Assembly (NCBI GenBank): GCA_006386115.1
Contig: VFIW01000003.1
Span: 1-64,000, forward strand
Source of the DNA: Globisporangium splendens
Lineage: Eukaryota; Oomycota; Peronosporomycetes; Pythiales; Pythiaceae
DNA length: 64,000 bases
Direction: 5' to 3'
Position 1 is the stretch's first letter. Each line of letters begins with the position of its first letter. Below the pieces are notes generated by a model that saw only the letters and a list, made by a program, of their open reading frames with translations, made no database searches and was not told the DNA's origin. Both the position numbers and the translations under genes were made by a program. Positions 1 through 9,325 of the stretch are shown in pieces.

Positions 1-249
1 TACCCAATGTTTTATATATCAGATTCATAGGTTTTATTGTGTATGTTTAGGTTTTAGTTATAAAACCTATAGGAGCCCTTGGGGTTCATTTACATGTAGC
101 GACAGGAACCATAAGCATTTTAATTCAGTTGCAATTTTACCACCAAGCCCTCAAGTCGTTCTTCTCTCCCTCCAAGTCGGGATTGCTTCCTCGTCGCACA
201 AGCGTGTGTGCCGTGTTTTGGGGACTGTTGTGAACAGCGCCCCATTACA
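1..249 (+). repeat. 5' LTR, right-hand part
   Basis: It matches the last ~250 bp of the 3' LTR (about 6985-7237), including the terminal CCATTACA. The first ~400 bp lie outside the window. Several substitutions and small indels separate the two LTR copies. Confidence 0.9.
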
Positions 250-251
250 CC

Positions 252-259
252 TGGTAGCA
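252..259 (+). other. Primer-binding site, probably tRNA-iMet
   Basis: TGGTAGCA starts two bases after the LTR end. It is complementary to the usual 3' end of eukaryotic initiator tRNA-Met (UGCUACCA). Complementarity beyond eight bases is not clear, so the primer identity is an inference. Confidence 0.5.
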
Positions 260-353
260 CTTCGAGCGGTCCTTCCAGCGACCAAGCCAAGAAAGGTTTG
301 ACGAAGCGGCTTTGAGCACTTCGCGCATTCCTGTCCAAGACCTACTTCTGTCT

Positions 354-1409
354 ATGTCTGGGGACATGGAAGGAGTAGATGTGCCACTCGGTCCAGCAGT
401 ACCGGAAACTGTCGAGTTGACGAATGAGTATTTTCCTCATTTGTCTTCTTACGAGTGGTCGGCGCTGGAGCGGATGCGAAACGTCATCGGGGAGGCTGCT
501 GTAATCAGCCTGCTACGATCGGCGTCTCCTGAAGACCAGAAGAACGCCGCGGTCAGTTTCATGCACCACGAGATTACTGAATCTCGAAAGCAGGTCGCAA
601 CCCCTGTTTCGTCCTTCAGGACGGTGCCGCTGAAGCTGGACGTCTCTCCGTACCGTGGCGGAGAGAACGAACCTCTTTCGAGATGGTTCGTCGAGTTGGA
701 TGCAGCCATCACTGCAAGACAACTTCGTGACCCAATGCAGCGAGTGTTGTTCGCGATGTCCAACCTTGCGGGTCGTGCAAAGAGCTGGGCTTATGGGAAG
801 CGTTTGTCAGATCCAAACTGCTTCTACAGCTACGAAGACTTCAAGGCAGAGCTCAAGAAGGCGTTTGAACCACCGCAGAGTGAGTTCCGTGCGTGTGCCG
901 AGTTCCTCAAGCTTCGTCAAGGCCGTTTCGACCTTCACTCGTATGCACAACGTGCTCGCTATTTGGTGTCGAGCATCGTTGACGAGCCGATTGACGTTCC
1001 GATGCAAGTCGTGACGTTCATGACGGGTCTGAACGATGGTCCGATTCGGAACCAACTGTTCCGCGAGTATCCCAAGACGCTGGACGAAGCTATCGAACGC
1101 GCGATGCAAGAAGAGTTCAGCATCAAGCAAGCGAAGTTCCATGGGTTTGCGTCGAGACCAATGCGGCAATCGAATGTTGCGCATGATAGCCCAGAGCCGA
1201 TGGACATCTCGTACATTTCCACGCCTGGAAATGAGCGTCTTCACAACGATGGAAAATGTTTCCGTTGTGGGAAGTCGGGTCACTTCGCTCGGAACTGCAA
1301 AGTGTCTTTGCCTGACTGGCAAACGACACAGGGTTCGCGCTCGAACAACTACGGTCGCGGCCGTGGGTTCGATCGTTCCCAACGTTCAAAAAACGGGAAC
1401 GACCAGTAG
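354..1409 (+). CDS. gag: Gag-like capsid/nucleocapsid protein of gypsy copy 1
   Basis: A 351-residue reading frame. The first ATG is at 354; the frame is open upstream only from a TTG at 312. The central part resembles retrotransposon capsid domains: a short segment ending in a charged FxPPQSEFRA-type stretch, followed by the LRQG-type motif common in Ty3 Gag. Near the C-terminus is one CCHC zinc knuckle, CFRCGKSGHFARNC, followed by an Arg/Gly/Asn-rich RNA-binding tail. It should assemble the particle and bind element RNA. The frame ends at TAG 1407-1409, inside a hairpin that follows a slippery heptamer, so a fraction of ribosomes should continue into pol. Confidence 0.9.
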   Translation: MSGDMEGVDVPLGPAVPETVELTNEYFPHLSSYEWSALERMRNVIGEAAVISLLRSASPEDQKNAAVSFMHHEITESRKQVATPVSSFRTVPLKLDVSPYRGGENEPLSRWFVELDAAITARQLRDPMQRVLFAMSNLAGRAKSWAYGKRLSDPNCFYSYEDFKAELKKAFEPPQSEFRACAEFLKLRQGRFDLHSYAQRARYLVSSIVDEPIDVPMQVVTFMTGLNDGPIRNQLFREYPKTLDEAIERAMQEEFSIKQAKFHGFASRPMRQSNVAHDSPEPMDISYISTPGNERLHNDGKCFRCGKSGHFARNCKVSLPDWQTTQGSRSNNYGRGRGFDRSQRSKNGNDQ

Positions 1410-1422
1410 GGGCGGGGCCTCC
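1388..1422 (+). promoter_or_regulatory. -1 programmed ribosomal frameshift signal (gag to pol)
   Basis: In the gag frame the codons read tcA AAA AAC, a canonical X XXY YYZ slippery heptamer at 1388-1394. After an 8-nt spacer, CCAGTAGGGG (1403-1412) can pair with CTCCTACTGG further down, a 10-bp stem with one G-U pair and a 6-nt loop. The gag stop codon lies inside the stem. The pol frame is open across the site and is -1 relative to gag. The same heptamer and hairpin are kept in copy 2 (about 63024-63069, - strand). Efficiency cannot be judged from sequence. Confidence 0.85.
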
Positions 1423-4400
1423 TACTGGCCCGGAAAAGAGGACTGTGGACGTTGTGGAGACACAGGACTCTGACCCCTATGTGCATCAAGCGCATGCAGT
1501 TTCCACTATGAGTGAGAAGAGTGTCAGTCAAACGTCAAGTTTGATCATTCACAGAGTTCATGTAGACGGTATTGCAACGCCTCTACGAGCTTTGGTTGAC
1601 ACTGGTGCGTCGAACAATTTTGTTCGAAATGAAGTGATCGTCAGGCATGGTGTCTTCGTGCCTGATGCGAATGAAGACAAGACGATGATTATCCGGTTGG
1701 CCAACTGGTCGACTGTGAAGATGCCAAAGCGCGTGGTGCGCTTGGCAATCAAGTGTGAAGATTTCCGAGGTGAAGACGAGTTCATTTTACTCGACCTCGA
1801 TGACAAGTTTGATCTGATTCTGGGCATACCATGGCTGAAGCGTTTCCAACCTAGCATTGACTGGATGAAGATGAAGATCTCCGTTGACAAGTCACGTGAT
1901 GTTGACTTGAGCTGCACAACAACGGACGAAGTGGTGTGGGTGTATACATCTGTGGAAGAGATCCCGGATGACCCTCGTGATATTGCGGTGTGCGATGGCC
2001 CCCCATGTTCACGAGCGGTACCCATCTTGAAGAAGACTACTGGAGGTGGAGCAGTCAGGCGCCAGAAAAAGACTGTCTCCTTTGCCATCGACCCTAAGAG
2101 TGAGGCGATGTGCGTGGAAGAAACGAATGGGAAAAGAGCCGAAGAGCCATCCCGAGAGAAGAAGAAGAAGACCAGCAAGAAGAGTGTCCCGTGTGCCCCT
2201 GATCAAGGTACAAGTTACGGTGACGAAGGAAGTGTCCAAGCACAAGACATTTCAAGCGAGTTTGCGAATATCGCGGTCTACAATGAAGATGGTGACGTGG
2301 GTGTAATCCGTCACGTGAAGATTGAAAATCCTCCAAGCTCAGTCGAAGAGTTGATTTCCTTGCCATCGATGAGCAAGAAGACGCTGAAGCGTAGCCTAGC
2401 GAAAGGCGAAATTTCGCAGGTCTGCATGATCGTCGATGTTGACGACGCAGAAGACATCAACACGGTATCAGCAACGGAGGCTGAAGTGTTCGATGAGAAG
2501 ACACGGAAGGAAAGGTTCGAGGAGCAGTCATGGGACGCTCTCAAGACGAACCCCGTGTATGAACTTGTCAAGGAATATGAGGACATATTCCCAGACAAGG
2601 TGCCGGACGAACTGCCATTCGATAGAGGCATTCGTCACGAGATTGACATACTTCCTGGCACGAAGTATTGTATCACACGGCAGTGGCCGTTGCCAAGAGA
2701 ACAAGTCGTTGCGATCGACGAGTTCTTTGCGCAACGTGCCAAGGCTGGGCATGTGCGAGAAAGCAAGTCTCCACATTGTAGCCCAACCTTCTGTGTGAAG
2801 AAGGCAACTGGGGGTTGGCGCATCGTTCACGCTTTCAACAAGCTGAACGACGCTACCATTCCAGCCCAAACTCCGGTTCCACGCAAGGATATGATCCTTG
2901 ATGGAATGGTTGGCAGTACTGTCTTTAGTGCTATCGATCTGAAAGATGGGTTCTATCAGATTCGAATGCGCGAAGACGATGTTCCGTTGACCGCAGTGAG
3001 TACCCCGAGTGGTATGCTGTGGGAATGGTTAGTGATGCCACAGGGACTGAAGAACGCTCCTGCGACTTTCAATAGGATGGTCACGAATCTACTTCGTCCA
3101 TTGAGAGGGTTTGCACCGAGTTACTTTGACGATATATTCGTTCATAGTAAAACCACGGGTGAAAAGTCTGACGTTGATGTTCATCTTGACCATCTCCGTC
3201 AAGTCTTTCAGGTCATGCGAGAGAACAAACTCTACGCTAACCTGAAGAAGTGCATATTCTTTGCACCAGAGATCCCCGTTCTCGGTTGCTTTGTGGGAAA
3301 GCATGGTGTTCGAGTCGATCCGGAGAAGGTCAAAGCTATTGACGATTGGCCTGTGCCTCAGAATGTCAAACAGCTGAGACAATGGTTGGGTTTGGCCAAC
3401 TACTTGCACAAGTATACACGCAATTATGCAGCGTTGGTGCAACCCCTCACACAGCTCCTGAAGAAGGACATTGAGTGGGAGTGGTCCAGCGACCACCAAG
3501 CAGCGTTTGCCGAAGTCAAGAGGAGTTTGCGAGAAGCTCCCGTGCTGGCAATTGCAAACCACGACAAGCCTTTTCATGTGGTTTGCGATGCAAGCGACTA
3601 TGCCATCGGTTGCGCCTTGATGCAACACGATGATGAGGGTCATGAGCGAGTTGTGTCGCATCAGTCACGACAACTCCGACCCGCAGAACGGAACTACCCA
3701 GTTCATGACAAAGAACTTCTTGCGATGAAGTATTCTTTGGTCAAGTTCCGTGTGTATCTGCTTGGCGAGGAGCGCTTTGCTATCTACACTGACCACGCAT
3801 CTCTGCGTACGGCAGTAAAGACTCCTCATTTGTCGCAAAGAATGGCGAGATGGTTCTCCTTCTTTGCAGAGTACAACTTTGTTGTGCACTACAAGCCAGG
3901 CGAGACGAACATCTTAGCCGATGCGCTGTCAAGACGTCCGAATTACGATCCGAAGACCAAGAGTGAAGACACGGACGGAGCGTGTCGACTCTGTGAAGAC
4001 ATTCAAGCGATCGCGGTGCAAGCAACGACTGCAGTGCGAGAAGACATTGTCGAAGGGTACAAGTCTGACGAAACATGTCAGGACTTGTTGAAGTATTTCA
4101 AGGACCCTTCGGACAAAGCACTGCAAGGTCTTCCGTCACGCACAAGGTCGCGAGTTCACCGCTTCCAAGTACACAATGGGTTGTTGTACTATGCGGTTGA
4201 ACAAGGGGATACAGCAAGGGTTGTTGTTCCCAACGACGCAGACCTTCGTCATCGACTCTTGTATGAGTACCATGACAGTCCTTCGGGTGGCCATCTCGGA
4301 CGTGAGAAAACGTTTCTCAGTCTTTCCCGGGATTACTACTGGCCACACATGTACAAGTGGGTGCGCAAGTATGTGAGGACTTGCGAGATCTGCCAACGAG

Positions 4401-6160
4401 TGAAACCTTCTGGTTCCACGCAGGCACCCCTTCGTTCATTGGCTGTCCCATCGGACAGTTGGAAGTCTGTGAGTATGGATTTCATATTCGGACTTCCGCG
4501 TGACAAACACGGACGCAATGGCATCCTGGTGTTTGTGGACCGATTCAGCAAGATGGTCCATCTTGCGCCGGTTTCGGACAAGATCTCAGCCGAAATGACG
4601 GCCAAGGTCTTTGTAGACGTCGTATTCCGTCTACATGGCCTGCCCGTTGAGATCGTGTCTGACCGTGACACTCGGTTTACGTCCAAGTTTTGGCGTGCAC
4701 TGTTCGGACTTCTGGACACCAAGTTGTCCATGTCAACAGCGGCACATCCTGAAACGGATGGTCAAACAGAGCGAGTGAATCGTGTCCTTGAAGACGTGTT
4801 GCGCAGTTATGCGACGTCTTTCAAAGAGTGGAGTGAGTTCCTCCCTCTTGCCGAGTTTGCGTTGAACAACTCCACGCATGTCTCGACAGGTCACTCTCCA
4901 TTTTATGTGAACTATGGCATTCATCCTCGAGTGCCTGCTTCCATAATGGGTGAGGTTTCTACCTTAAGTGGGGGAGGGACTACGGCTAAAGGCAATAAGC
5001 CGCAGTCGTCGTATGACCTGAATGCTGTTGCCGAGTTAAAAGCCAATTTTGACTCGATGAAACCCCTCAACGACCTAACAAGTCGTGAGGAACAGCAAGT
5101 CGATGACTTTGTTGTGAGGAGACAAGCCGTTGTGAGGTTTGTTCGAGACGCAATCGCGAAGGCTCAGGATCTGCAAAAGGAACAAGCAGACAAGAGCGGA
5201 AGGAAGAACAAGCAAGTTTACAAGATCAATGATCTTGTATTACTTAGCACGGCGAACCCGCCTGAACATGCAGTGTCCAACTTGGGAAGCTCGAAGCTTC
5301 TGCCAAGGTTCATTGGACCGTTCAAGGTGGTTAAATGCAATGGTGATGCCTATACGCTAGACATACCTACACGCATGCGTCTACACCCTACATTTTATGT
5401 GGGTAGACTAAAGCCTTACCTTCCAAGCGGATCAGCTGATCCTACGAGATCTTCCGCAAACGATCAAGCTGATCTTGAAGACTCTCCACTTGATTGCGAA
5501 GAGCAAACAGCTCATCGCTTTGGAGGTTCTTCTCGGCGTAAAGGCGCTGAAGCACATCGAAGGACTCCTCCTTCACAGCTTCCAGCACGAGAAGGCGCGA
5601 GTTATACTCCTTGCGGAGTACCTCAAGAGCCGTCCCTGCCTCTTCCACAGAGCGCAGCAGACGTTCGTGATGCATTTCACGAGCCTTCTCAGCCTTTTGG
5701 AGTCGCTCAAGTTCGCCCTGGACTTGCTCGAACCGTTGCTCGAAACGGGACTCCAAAGCCCGATACTGAGCGGGACCAAAGGTCAGCGAGTCGATCCGCG
5801 ACTCCTGCTCCTTCACTTGGTCCTCGAGGCTCTCGCACCGATCCGAAAGGATCGCATCGCGAACTTCCAGTGTCTCAATCTGAGCGCGATGAGCACTCTT
5901 CCACTTCCAGAGTCGCTCAATCGTTTTCGCGTTCAGCCCCACCCCCATTGATAGACTCTCAGGGAGATCATCGCTGGGTGGTTGAGTCGATTGTTGATCA
6001 TGAAGATCGACAGACTCGTGGGAAGAAGCGGTTGAGTCCTCAACGCTTCTACAGAGTTCGGTGGCGTGGATATCCACCGAGCTCGGACACGTGGGAACCA
6101 CGCCAGACGATGGAGTCTGATGTTCCCGACGTGGTCCGCAGCTACGAGAACCACTTGTAG
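1394..6160 (+). CDS. pol: Pol polyprotein of gypsy copy 1 (PR-RT-RH-IN-chromodomain)
   Basis: This is the -1 frame after the frameshift signal; about 1,590 codons without a stop. Domains in order, with DNA positions: aspartic protease LVDTGASNNFV (about 1590-1625); reverse transcriptase with YFDDIFVHSK (about 3122-3150); RNase H with CDASDYAIG (about 3585) and YTDHASL (about 3784); HHCC zinc finger with HLGREKT and CEICQRVKPSG (about 4290-4410); integrase DDE core with SMDFIFGLP, VSDRDTRF and HPETDGQTERVNR (about 4474-4785); a GPY/F-like module (about 5290-5420); a low-complexity linker (about 5430-5940); and a chromodomain with FYRVRWRGYP and TWEP (about 5960-6155). No good ATG opens this frame at its 5' end, consistent with translation as a Gag-Pol fusion. 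The linker overlaps an antisense ORF. Confidence 0.93.
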   Translation, partial: RERPVGAGPPTGPEKRTVDVVETQDSDPYVHQAHAVSTMSEKSVSQTSSLIIHRVHVDGIATPLRALVDTGASNNFVRNEVIVRHGVFVPDANEDKTMIIRLANWSTVKMPKRVVRLAIKCEDFRGEDEFILLDLDDKFDLILGIPWLKRFQPSIDWMKMKISVDKSRDVDLSCTTTDEVVWVYTSVEEIPDDPRDIAVCDGPPCSRAVPILKKTTGGGAVRRQKKTVSFAIDPKSEAMCVEETNGKRAEEPSREKKKKTSKKSVPCAPDQGTSYGDEGSVQAQDISSEFANIAVYNEDGDVGVIRHVKIENPPSSVEELISLPSMSKKTLKRSLAKGEISQVCMIVDVDDAEDINTVSATEAEVFDEKTRKERFEEQSWDALKTNPVYELVKEYEDIFPDKVPDELPFDRGIRHEIDILPGTKYCITRQWPLPREQVVAIDEFFAQRAKAGHVRESKSPHCSPTFCVKKATGGWRIVHAFNKLNDATIPAQTPVPRKDMILDGMVGSTVFSAIDLKDGFYQIRMREDDVPLTAVSTPSGMLWEWLVMPQGLKNAPATFNRMVTNLLRPLRGFAPSYFDDIFVHSKTTGEKSDVDVHLDHLRQVFQVMRENKLYANLKKCIFFAPEIPVLGCFVGKHGVRVDPEKVKAIDDWPVPQNVKQLRQWLGLANYLHKYTRNYAALVQPLTQLLKKDIEWEWSSDHQAAFAEVKRSLREAPVLAIANHDKPFHVVCDASDYAIGCALMQHDDEGHERVVSHQSRQLRPAERNYPVHDKELLAMKYSLVKFRVYLLGEERFAIYTDHASLRTAVKTPHLSQRMARWFSFFAEYNFVVHYKPGETNILADALSRRPNYDPKTKSEDTDGACRLCEDIQAIAVQATTAVREDIVEGYKSDETCQDLLKYFKDPSDKALQGLPSRTRSRVHRFQVHNGLLYYAVEQGDTARVVVPNDADLRHRLLYEYHDSPSGGHLGREKTFLSLSRDYYWPHMYKWVRKYVRTCEICQRVKPSGSTQAPLRSLAVPSDSWKSVSMDFIFGLPRDKHGRNGILVFVDRFSKMVHLAPVSDKISAEMTAKVFVDVVFRLHGLPVEIVSDRDTRFTSKFWRALFGLLDTKLSMSTAAHPETDGQTERVNRVLEDVLRSYATSFKEWSEFLPLAEFALNNSTHVSTGHSPFYVNYGIHPRVPASIMGEVSTLSGGGTTAKGNKPQSSYDLNAVAELKANFDSMKPLNDLTSREEQQVDDFVVRRQAVVRFVRDAIAKAQDLQKEQADKSGRKNKQVYKINDLVLLSTANPPEHAVSNLGSSKLLPRFIGPFKVVKCNGDAYTLDIPTRMRLHPTFYVGRLKPYLPSGSADPTRSSANDQADLEDSPLDCEEQTAHRFGGSSRRKGAEAHRRTPPSQLPAREGASYTPCGVPQEPSLPLPQSAADVRDAFHEPSQPFGVAQVRPGLARTVARNGTPKPDTERDQRSASRSATPAPSLGPRGSRTDPKGSHRELPVSQSERDEHSSTSRVAQSFSRSAPPPLIDSQGDHRWVVESIVDHEDRQTRGKKRLSPQRFYRVRWRGYPPSSDTWEPRQTMESDVPDVVRSYENHL

Positions 6161-6605
6161 CGTCGCCAGGAGCGACACTACGACGACCAGAGCTGGGATT
6201 CGCTCTGTCGTCAGCAGGAGTTCTTCTTTGGGCACGAGCGTTGCCACGACGAAGAAGACGCTCCGTCTTGTTCTCGTTCTCAAGACGAACAAACGTTCGC
6301 CACGAGTCTCTCTGAGCTGCGGTGTGTTGGTTAGGATCATCACGATCGTTGATCCGACGCCAACTGAAGAATCGTTCCCTGTAGAACTCGAGATCTCCCT
6401 TCTTCTTCAGAATGGAGGATACGTCGAAGAGTTCTGGAGCTGTCTGCTGTCGCTTGGGCAAAGGACGTTCTTCATCTTGATTCACTTGGTCACTTGGTCG
6501 CTTCATGGCCGATTGGAAAGCGAACTGCTCCGAAAGGTCTGCAAAAGTACGCAAGGTACTTGTGACTTTAAGGAGGGGATGATGTAATGGGCTATACCTA
6601 GCCAT
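5442..6605 (-). CDS. Antisense coiled-coil ORF within gypsy copy 1
   Basis: A 387-residue frame opposite the end of pol. Its ATG (6603-6605) lies 23 bp inside the 3' LTR, and the frame reads back across the polypurine tract, the non-coding spacer after pol and the chromodomain. Residues 1-75 include a basic KRPSDQ/PLPKRQQ stretch and FYRERFFSWRR, which resembles a folded segment. The middle is polar and probably disordered. From about residue 225 to the end the heptads fit a long coiled coil (LWKWKSAHRAQIETLE, ESRFEQRFEQVQGELERLQ, LQDQLDRL). In this part the sense frame is low-complexity and the antisense frame looks more protein-like. Homology was not recognised. It could be a real antisense gene, a captured host fragment, or a chance ORF. 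Confidence 0.5.
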   Translation of the reverse strand: MARYSPLHHPLLKVTSTLRTFADLSEQFAFQSAMKRPSDQVNQDEERPLPKRQQTAPELFDVSSILKKKGDLEFYRERFFSWRRINDRDDPNQHTAAQRDSWRTFVRLENENKTERLLRRGNARAQRRTPADDRANPSSGRRSVAPGDATSGSRSCGPRREHQTPSSGVVPTCPSSVDIHATELCRSVEDSTASSHESVDLHDQQSTQPPSDDLPESLSMGVGLNAKTIERLWKWKSAHRAQIETLEVRDAILSDRCESLEDQVKEQESRIDSLTFGPAQYRALESRFEQRFEQVQGELERLQKAEKAREMHHERLLRSVEEAGTALEVLRKEYNSRLLVLEAVKEESFDVLQRLYAEKNLQSDELFALRNQVESLQDQLDRLRKIS

Positions 6606-7237
6606 TACATGAAGGTGGATCTGTTCCCAGATCTAGTGTGCCACACACCACCTTCAGTGTGCATTGTGGAGAGACAAATAACAAAGGGATTACGGTATGA
6701 CAGTCCCCACATGCACATGTGACGTCATCCCATGACGTCACGAGCGCTCTCTGTGCTGATCAGTGCAGAATGTTGTTCACATGTACTAATCAGTACAGAG
6801 TGATGGCATCCATGTACTAATCAAGTACTGAGTGATGGTTCCTACTTGGGAAACTGCACTGGTGATGAGACCGACGTGTGTCTGCCACCTAAAGTGAGTG
6901 GCTGTAGCCAATCACTTTGCAGGGAATTTTCCACGGGACTTCAAGTTCAAGCTTCTCGAAGATCTCGTGGGTTCAACCTCAGTGTACCCAAGGTTTTATA
7001 TACCAGATTCATAGGTTTTATTGTGTATGTTTAGGTTTTAGTTATAAAACCTCTAGGAGCCCTAGTGGTGTTTTACATGTAGTGTCAGGAACCATAAGCT
7101 CATTTCAATTCAGTTGCAATTTCACCCTCAAGTACTCAAGTCGTCTTCTCTCCCTCCAAGTCGGGAGATCGCTTCCTCAAGTCGCACAAGCGTGTGTGCC
7201 GTGTTTTGGGGACTGTTGTGAACAGCGCCCCATTACA
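6583..7237 (+). repeat. 3' LTR of gypsy copy 1
   Basis: A 655-bp LTR starting TGTAATGG and ending CCATTACA (8-bp terminal inverted repeat), directly after the purine-rich AAGGAGGGGA. The left part has a partly repeated block with ATGTACTAATCA and GAGTGATGG (about 6778-6838). The right part matches the truncated 5' LTR. Confidence 0.92.
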
Positions 7238-7606
7238 CTGCCGACAATAGCCGACTTTAACCAGTACAGTTGGACAAAAACGAATCAGTCCATCATTTGT
7301 CACTCACTGCCCCTATGAATCCATACAGTGTCATTGGGTGGTGCAGGTCCTTAACCCTGTCGAAGGCGATACGACCAACATAGTGTGTCCACACTATTAT
7401 TGCATAAGGTCCACAGCCAGTCATTCGAAACACTAGACAAACACACACACACGCACGCAGAGAAGTCCACAGAACTTCTCCTTTTGCCACGTGCCATCTC
7501 TATCGTTCCTCGTCTGTCTACATCACCAATCCGTTTCCTTAACAGAAGCGAACAGATTCGATCAGTACCACTTTTATTTGTGCGCCACGTGGAGGCTTGA
7601 TCAGTC
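7238..7606. other. Non-coding stretch after gypsy copy 1
   Basis: No convincing gene. It holds a short CA-rich microsatellite near 7441-7460. No matching target-site duplication can be read because the 5' flank of the element is outside the window. Confidence 0.5.
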
Positions 7607-8104
7607 TCCAAGTACCTCTCCGTTTGTGGCTTCCAACTCAGTAACCACAGCTTTTAGCCATTGCTCTCTTTCTCGCGATGAAAGAGCTTCTTGTACTTGG
7701 ATCTTCCAGCACGTCTTGTACCAATAAGATGTTTGGCATCGACACTTCACAGTCTGTGAGCCGAGTGCTCAGTCTCCTTGGAAGGCTCGATCGTCGAGGA
7801 CGGGTAGGGTTGGCGCACTTTGTTGTGGTGTACCACTTGCTGCAGCGGTTGCTCCCATTGAGCTACTAGTTCTTGGTACCCCCGTGGACCCATTAAGCGT
7901 TATAGTATCACTCAAATCCTGTGTAGTATCCTCTGCACCACTACCTCTCACCGAATCATCATTGAGAACGGCACAACTACCCTCGCTTCCTTTGTTCCGA
8001 TCAAATTCAACTTCTGATGGCGTATCAATCAAATCGCTGTCATCACCACTGCTAGATCCATCTCGATTGGAGTTCGATCTTGTTACCGTTCGAGTTGCAA
8101 CCAT
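7607..8104 (-). pseudogene. Ty1/copia pol relic (linker and start of reverse transcriptase)
   Basis: Read on the - strand, 7769-8104 encodes a 111-residue acidic/serine-rich stretch like the variable linker between copia integrase and reverse transcriptase. In another frame just beyond it, 7611-7740 reads EALSSREREQWLKAVVTELEA, a good match in style to the conserved start of copia RT (ALxSPExxxWxxAMxxE). The frame change and the absence of any RT catalytic motif indicate a fragment. It is unrelated to the gypsy element next to it. Confidence 0.4.
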
Positions 8105-8629
8105 AGTGCTTGAACACTTGCTGTTGGAAACAAGTTTGCCATGCGTCCAATACTGTTCTTTGCTATGGGCAAGCTGACGAGCTTGGCGATCCCGTAGCCA
8201 ATGAGTCCGACCACCGATGCGCCAAACAATTTGATCCCGAGAGGTACCTCAAATGGTGGAACCGGCGGCACGGCGATGTTGCCTGGGTCTTCGTAAAGTG
8301 GCACTTTGGGGGTATTTCGGATCGCGAACGATCGCAGCGGCACGACGACCCGCGGCAAAGCCGTCTTTGTGGAAACCTCGCCTGAGCCACGCACCGGAGA
8401 GCGCGATCCCGTTTTCTTGCAGGATCTCATCGTGTGGGACGCAATCGGTGAGAAGACGCAGGTGGTCCCACTCGAATTTTGCGAGCATCTCGGTGTCCGA
8501 GACCACAGTCTCAGTGTCCGATGGCACGGTCTCAGTGAACCCATGTGGAGCGATGGTCACAAACACGTTCTGGATGTGGATGATACTGGAGAGTGGGATG
8601 TGGCGTCGAGAGAGGAAAATTCAGAATGA
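8083..8629. other. Region with overlapping ORFs, coding strand unresolved
   Basis: Three overlapping frames stay open: - strand 8249-8566 (105 codons), - strand 8083-8544 (153 codons, with a hydrophobic segment near GASVVGLIGYGIAKL), and + strand 8306-8629 (107 codons). They may reflect one decayed gene with a frameshift. None was recognised and no choice can be supported. Confidence 0.25.
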
Positions 8630-9325
8630 CAGAGATCGAAATGCAGTGCAAGCAAGAGTTCTTTGAAAGCAGCACGGGATAAACAAACAGCAGGAGCTCA
8701 GTTGAGGTAGCCAAGGAAGAGCTACGACGTGTGACTGAGACTGTGGATCGTTTTTCTGCTGGTGCGATCGGAGCTTAGCGATCACCCTGGCATCAAGTTG
8801 GCTCCAAATGCATTCAACACAACCCTATGGCTCCATATGCACTCTCAATAATATCAGCCAACAGGATATATTGTCTAGAATTAGATTATTGTGTCAATAT
8901 TGTTTCGAGTTGGCTTGGAAGAGCGTGTTGCTATTTGAGACTGCGAAGAAGAATCCGCTCCAAAAATAGGATCCCAACGCTCAGGAGTTCATCTCGTTGA
9001 TGATTCATGTGGCTCGCTTACTCTTCTTAAACGGATATCATCTGCAGGTCATCAGGGCAACCCACGGTTGCAATGAATACTACTGTACAGGTGATGTTGA
9101 CGTCTCTTTGAGGGTGTGTGGTCGATGGCGCACAATCTCAGCAGAGAGGCAGCAGTCATCAACGCGACTGCCAACTGGCAATTCCTGGTGCGATCCGCAG
9201 GACAACGACAATACAATAGCAACCGATCGATAAATAGATGGCGAATATTCGTAATTGATTGACTGACATAGATTGTTATTGTGTTGCTGAACTCTGGTGC
9301 CATAATGCTTTGCAATGTCGTTGCT
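8630..9325. other. Intergenic, nothing recognised
   Basis: No ORF here has recognisable motifs. The stretch is AT-rich around 8850-8960. Confidence 0.4.

Larger units (their letters stand above)
1..7237 (+). mobile_element. Ty3/gypsy chromodomain LTR retrotransposon, copy 1 (5' LTR cut by window edge)
   Basis: The parts appear in order: right part of the 5' LTR (1-249), primer-binding site, gag, pol (protease, reverse transcriptase, RNase H, integrase, chromodomain), polypurine tract (about 6569-6580) and full 3' LTR (6583-7237). Integrase precedes the chromodomain, the Ty3/gypsy (Metaviridae, chromovirus-like) order. Gag and pol frames have no internal stops. The visible 250 bp of the two LTRs nevertheless differ at many positions, so the insertion is not very young or the LTRs have recombined. 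A second, damaged copy lies on the - strand at 58631-64000. Confidence 0.95.

Noticed and set aside
1036..1473. Alternative + frame overlapping gag
   Set aside because: Arg/Ser-rich shadow; the gag frame has the zinc knuckle and the conserved capsid region.
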